A stretch of 6,969 bases of DNA from an uncultured Gammaproteobacteria bacterium (GTDB lineage: Bacteria > Pseudomonadota > Gammaproteobacteria > Acidiferrobacterales > CAJVXG01). Each line of letters begins with the position of its first letter. The stretch's first letter is position 1. A program made the translations under genes and the position numbers. Below are positions 6,159 to 6,969 of the stretch, piece after piece. The DNA is taken from NCBI GenBank assembly GCA_913009215.1, contig CAJVXG010000084.1, positions 1 through 6,969 of the forward strand, in the 5' to 3' direction. Under the pieces are notes generated by a model, which saw only the letters and a list, made by a program, of their open reading frames with translations, did no database searches and was not told where the DNA came from.

Positions 6159-6180
6159 GGGAATTTCATACGAATATCCC
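6159..6180. promoter_or_regulatory. Imperfect 22-bp dyad, possible operator
   Basis: The half-sites follow GGGA-NN-TTC-N4-GAA-NN-TCCC, with seven matched pairs around a centre at about 6169/6170. It lies about 80 bases upstream of the plus-strand start and directly before the promoter candidate. Binding by a dimeric regulator is an inference. Confidence 0.3.
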
Positions 6181-6190
6181 GGTTTCCCGG

Positions 6191-6220
6191 TTGCTAAATG
6201 TGCCCGGTCTATACTAAATT
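6191..6220 (+). promoter_or_regulatory. Weak promoter candidate for the 140-residue gene
   Basis: TTGCTA (6191-6196) followed after 18 bases by TAAATT (6215-6220) could be a sigma70 promoter about 40 bases before the ATG at 6260. The more convincing -10 string TATACT (6210-6215) has a spacer of only 13 bases to the same -35. The imperfect 22-bp dyad ending at 6180 lies just upstream, where an activator could bind. Confidence 0.25.
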
Positions 6221-6259
6221 TACACACAGGTATATTCATTTGGCGGGGTTCTAGAAGGC

Positions 6260-6682
6260 ATGTCCAATATTCTGGCAGTGTTGTCAAAGGCGGTTGTTGA
6301 CAAAAAAAAGGTCGCAGTTCGCGAGAAAGACCATTCTACTATCCGTGTACTCGAACCCTACGTCATCTATATGAACCGCGAGGGCAGCATCCTGACTGAC
6401 TGTTATATGCGTGGTTCAAAAGGCGATGATGAGGTGAACCAGAAGATCTGGACTACAATGGCTTTGTCTACGATCAATGCGGCTTATATGTTGAATGACC
6501 ACTTCCGTGTTCAGTCATCAAGCGACTTTGACCCAAAGCGCGACCGGTATCGGGTTGGGCTGATGGCCATGATCGAGCTTGTTGAAACTGAAGGCACCAT
6601 ATCCCAGGTACGGAAACTATGGACCCATCTGGGCTCTGCTCTTGACGGTATGCTGTCCGATATACCTAAAGGCAACAAATAA
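6260..6682 (+). CDS. Hypothetical protein, faintly WYL-domain-like
   Basis: This 140-residue soluble protein is the only plus-strand gene. Features suggesting a stand-alone WYL-type ligand-sensing domain are an initial helix with basic end (SNILAVLSKAVVDKKKVAVR), RVLEPYVIYMNREGSILTDC (29-48) resembling the 'r.veP..l....g...l.ay' section, IWTTMALSTINA (63-74) resembling the 'wr.f.ldrI' section, and a 'dhF..q...dFdp..drY' continuation (80-97). The WYL triad itself is not present, so this is tentative. The C-terminal 35 or so residues form helices (VETEGTISQVRKLWTHLGSA). The ATG is preceded by AGAAGG only one base away, with GGCGGGG 12 bases away, so neither ribosome site is ideally spaced. No helix-turn-helix is present. 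Function is unknown. Confidence 0.72.
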   Translation: MSNILAVLSKAVVDKKKVAVREKDHSTIRVLEPYVIYMNREGSILTDCYMRGSKGDDEVNQKIWTTMALSTINAAYMLNDHFRVQSSSDFDPKRDRYRVGLMAMIELVETEGTISQVRKLWTHLGSALDGMLSDIPKGNK

Positions 6683-6720
6683 CTCCATTCGCTTAAGTTT
6701 GTAGTTTTTCTGCAATCAAT

Positions 6721-6969
6721 AACATTTTCTTACCGCAGAGATCGCAGGGATTCGCAGAGAAAGATCATAATTATTTCATCTCTGTGTCCTTTGCGATTAA
6801 TCTTTATTTTCTCGCTCTTCAGTGTTTATAAACATTTTCTTACCGCAGGGGTCGCAGGGGTCCACAGAGAAAGATCATAATTATTTTAACTCAGCGTACC
6901 TCCGCGTCCTTTGCGGTTAATCATTATTTCTTGCTCTTCAGTCTTCATAAACATTTTCTTACCGCAGAG
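6721..6969. repeat. Tandem array of imperfectly palindromic repeat units
   Basis: Copy 1 is 6721-6830 (110 bases), copy 2 is 6831-6949 (119 bases) and copy 3 starts at 6950 and is cut off by the window end. Each starts AACATTTTCTTACCGCAG. The left arm carries CGCAG-type motifs (6730-6760 and 6840-6870), followed by the conserved centre AGAAAGATCATAATTATTT. The right arm (6779-6800 and 6890-6920) is roughly the reverse complement of the left, ending CCTTTGCGRTTAA. A conserved spacer with GCTCTTCAGT then leads to the next copy. Copy 1 lacks about 10 bases in its right arm. No reading frame spans it. It follows the 140-residue gene by 38 bases and could fold into transcript-end hairpins. Confidence 0.88.

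Larger units (their letters stand above)
5946..6259. other. Gene-free divergent intergenic region
   Basis: This 314-base region separates the minus-strand block from the plus-strand gene. I see no coding frame, RNA gene or mobile element in it. It is AT-rich in the middle and holds several dyads, listed separately, as well as a repeated CCCGGT string at about 6082, 6178, 6187 and 6203. Its position suggests it carries the promoters for both directions. Confidence 0.7.

Noticed and set aside
6721..6969. CRISPR array
   Set aside because: The units are 110-119 bases, similar along their whole length and palindromic throughout. There are no short identical repeats with unique spacers and no cas gene.

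Overview
The window looks like a chromosomal segment of a proteobacterium of moderate base composition, most likely a gammaproteobacterium. The reasons are a full-length Uup-type ABC-F protein with the typical linker and C-terminal coiled coil, good Shine-Dalgarno sites, tightly packed small genes and intergenic palindromic repeats. The genus cannot be fixed from this sequence. No phage, insertion-sequence, tRNA, rRNA or CRISPR signature was found.

Bases 79-5945 form one block read on the minus strand. In transcription order it holds: a secreted protein gene broken by two one-base frameshifts (5945-5224); a 99-residue protein with a possible PC4-like fold (5171-4872); a 72-residue protein resembling the MbcA/ParS toxin-binding domain (4859-4641); a four-segment membrane protein (4634-4176); an ABC-2 type permease (4171-3344); its ATPase (3341-2418); the ABC-F protein Uup (2365-479); and a degenerate receiver-like protein (465-79). 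Most gaps are 2-13 bases, and about 52 bases lie before the 99-residue gene and before uup. This suggests one operon or two coupled ones. The permease and ATPase form a transporter whose substrate cannot be told, and the 4TM protein may assist it. Uup and the receiver-like protein probably do a separate housekeeping job related to the ribosome or DNA.

Bases 5946-6259 are a gene-free divergent region containing a perfect 14-bp palindrome, a bulged hairpin, an imperfect 22-bp dyad and weak promoter candidates. To its right, on the plus strand, is a 140-residue protein (6260-6682) that faintly resembles a WYL-type ligand-sensing domain.

The right edge (6721-6969) holds two full copies and the start of a third copy of a 110-119-base tandem repeat. 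Each unit is an imperfect palindrome with CGCAG-rich arms. The left edge (about 11-43) holds what looks like one arm of a different dispersed intergenic repeat.

The strongest unusual observations are the doubly frameshifted secreted gene, the orphan antitoxin-like domain inside a transporter operon, and the tandem palindromic array. I did not find convincing evidence of a complete new defence or mobile system.
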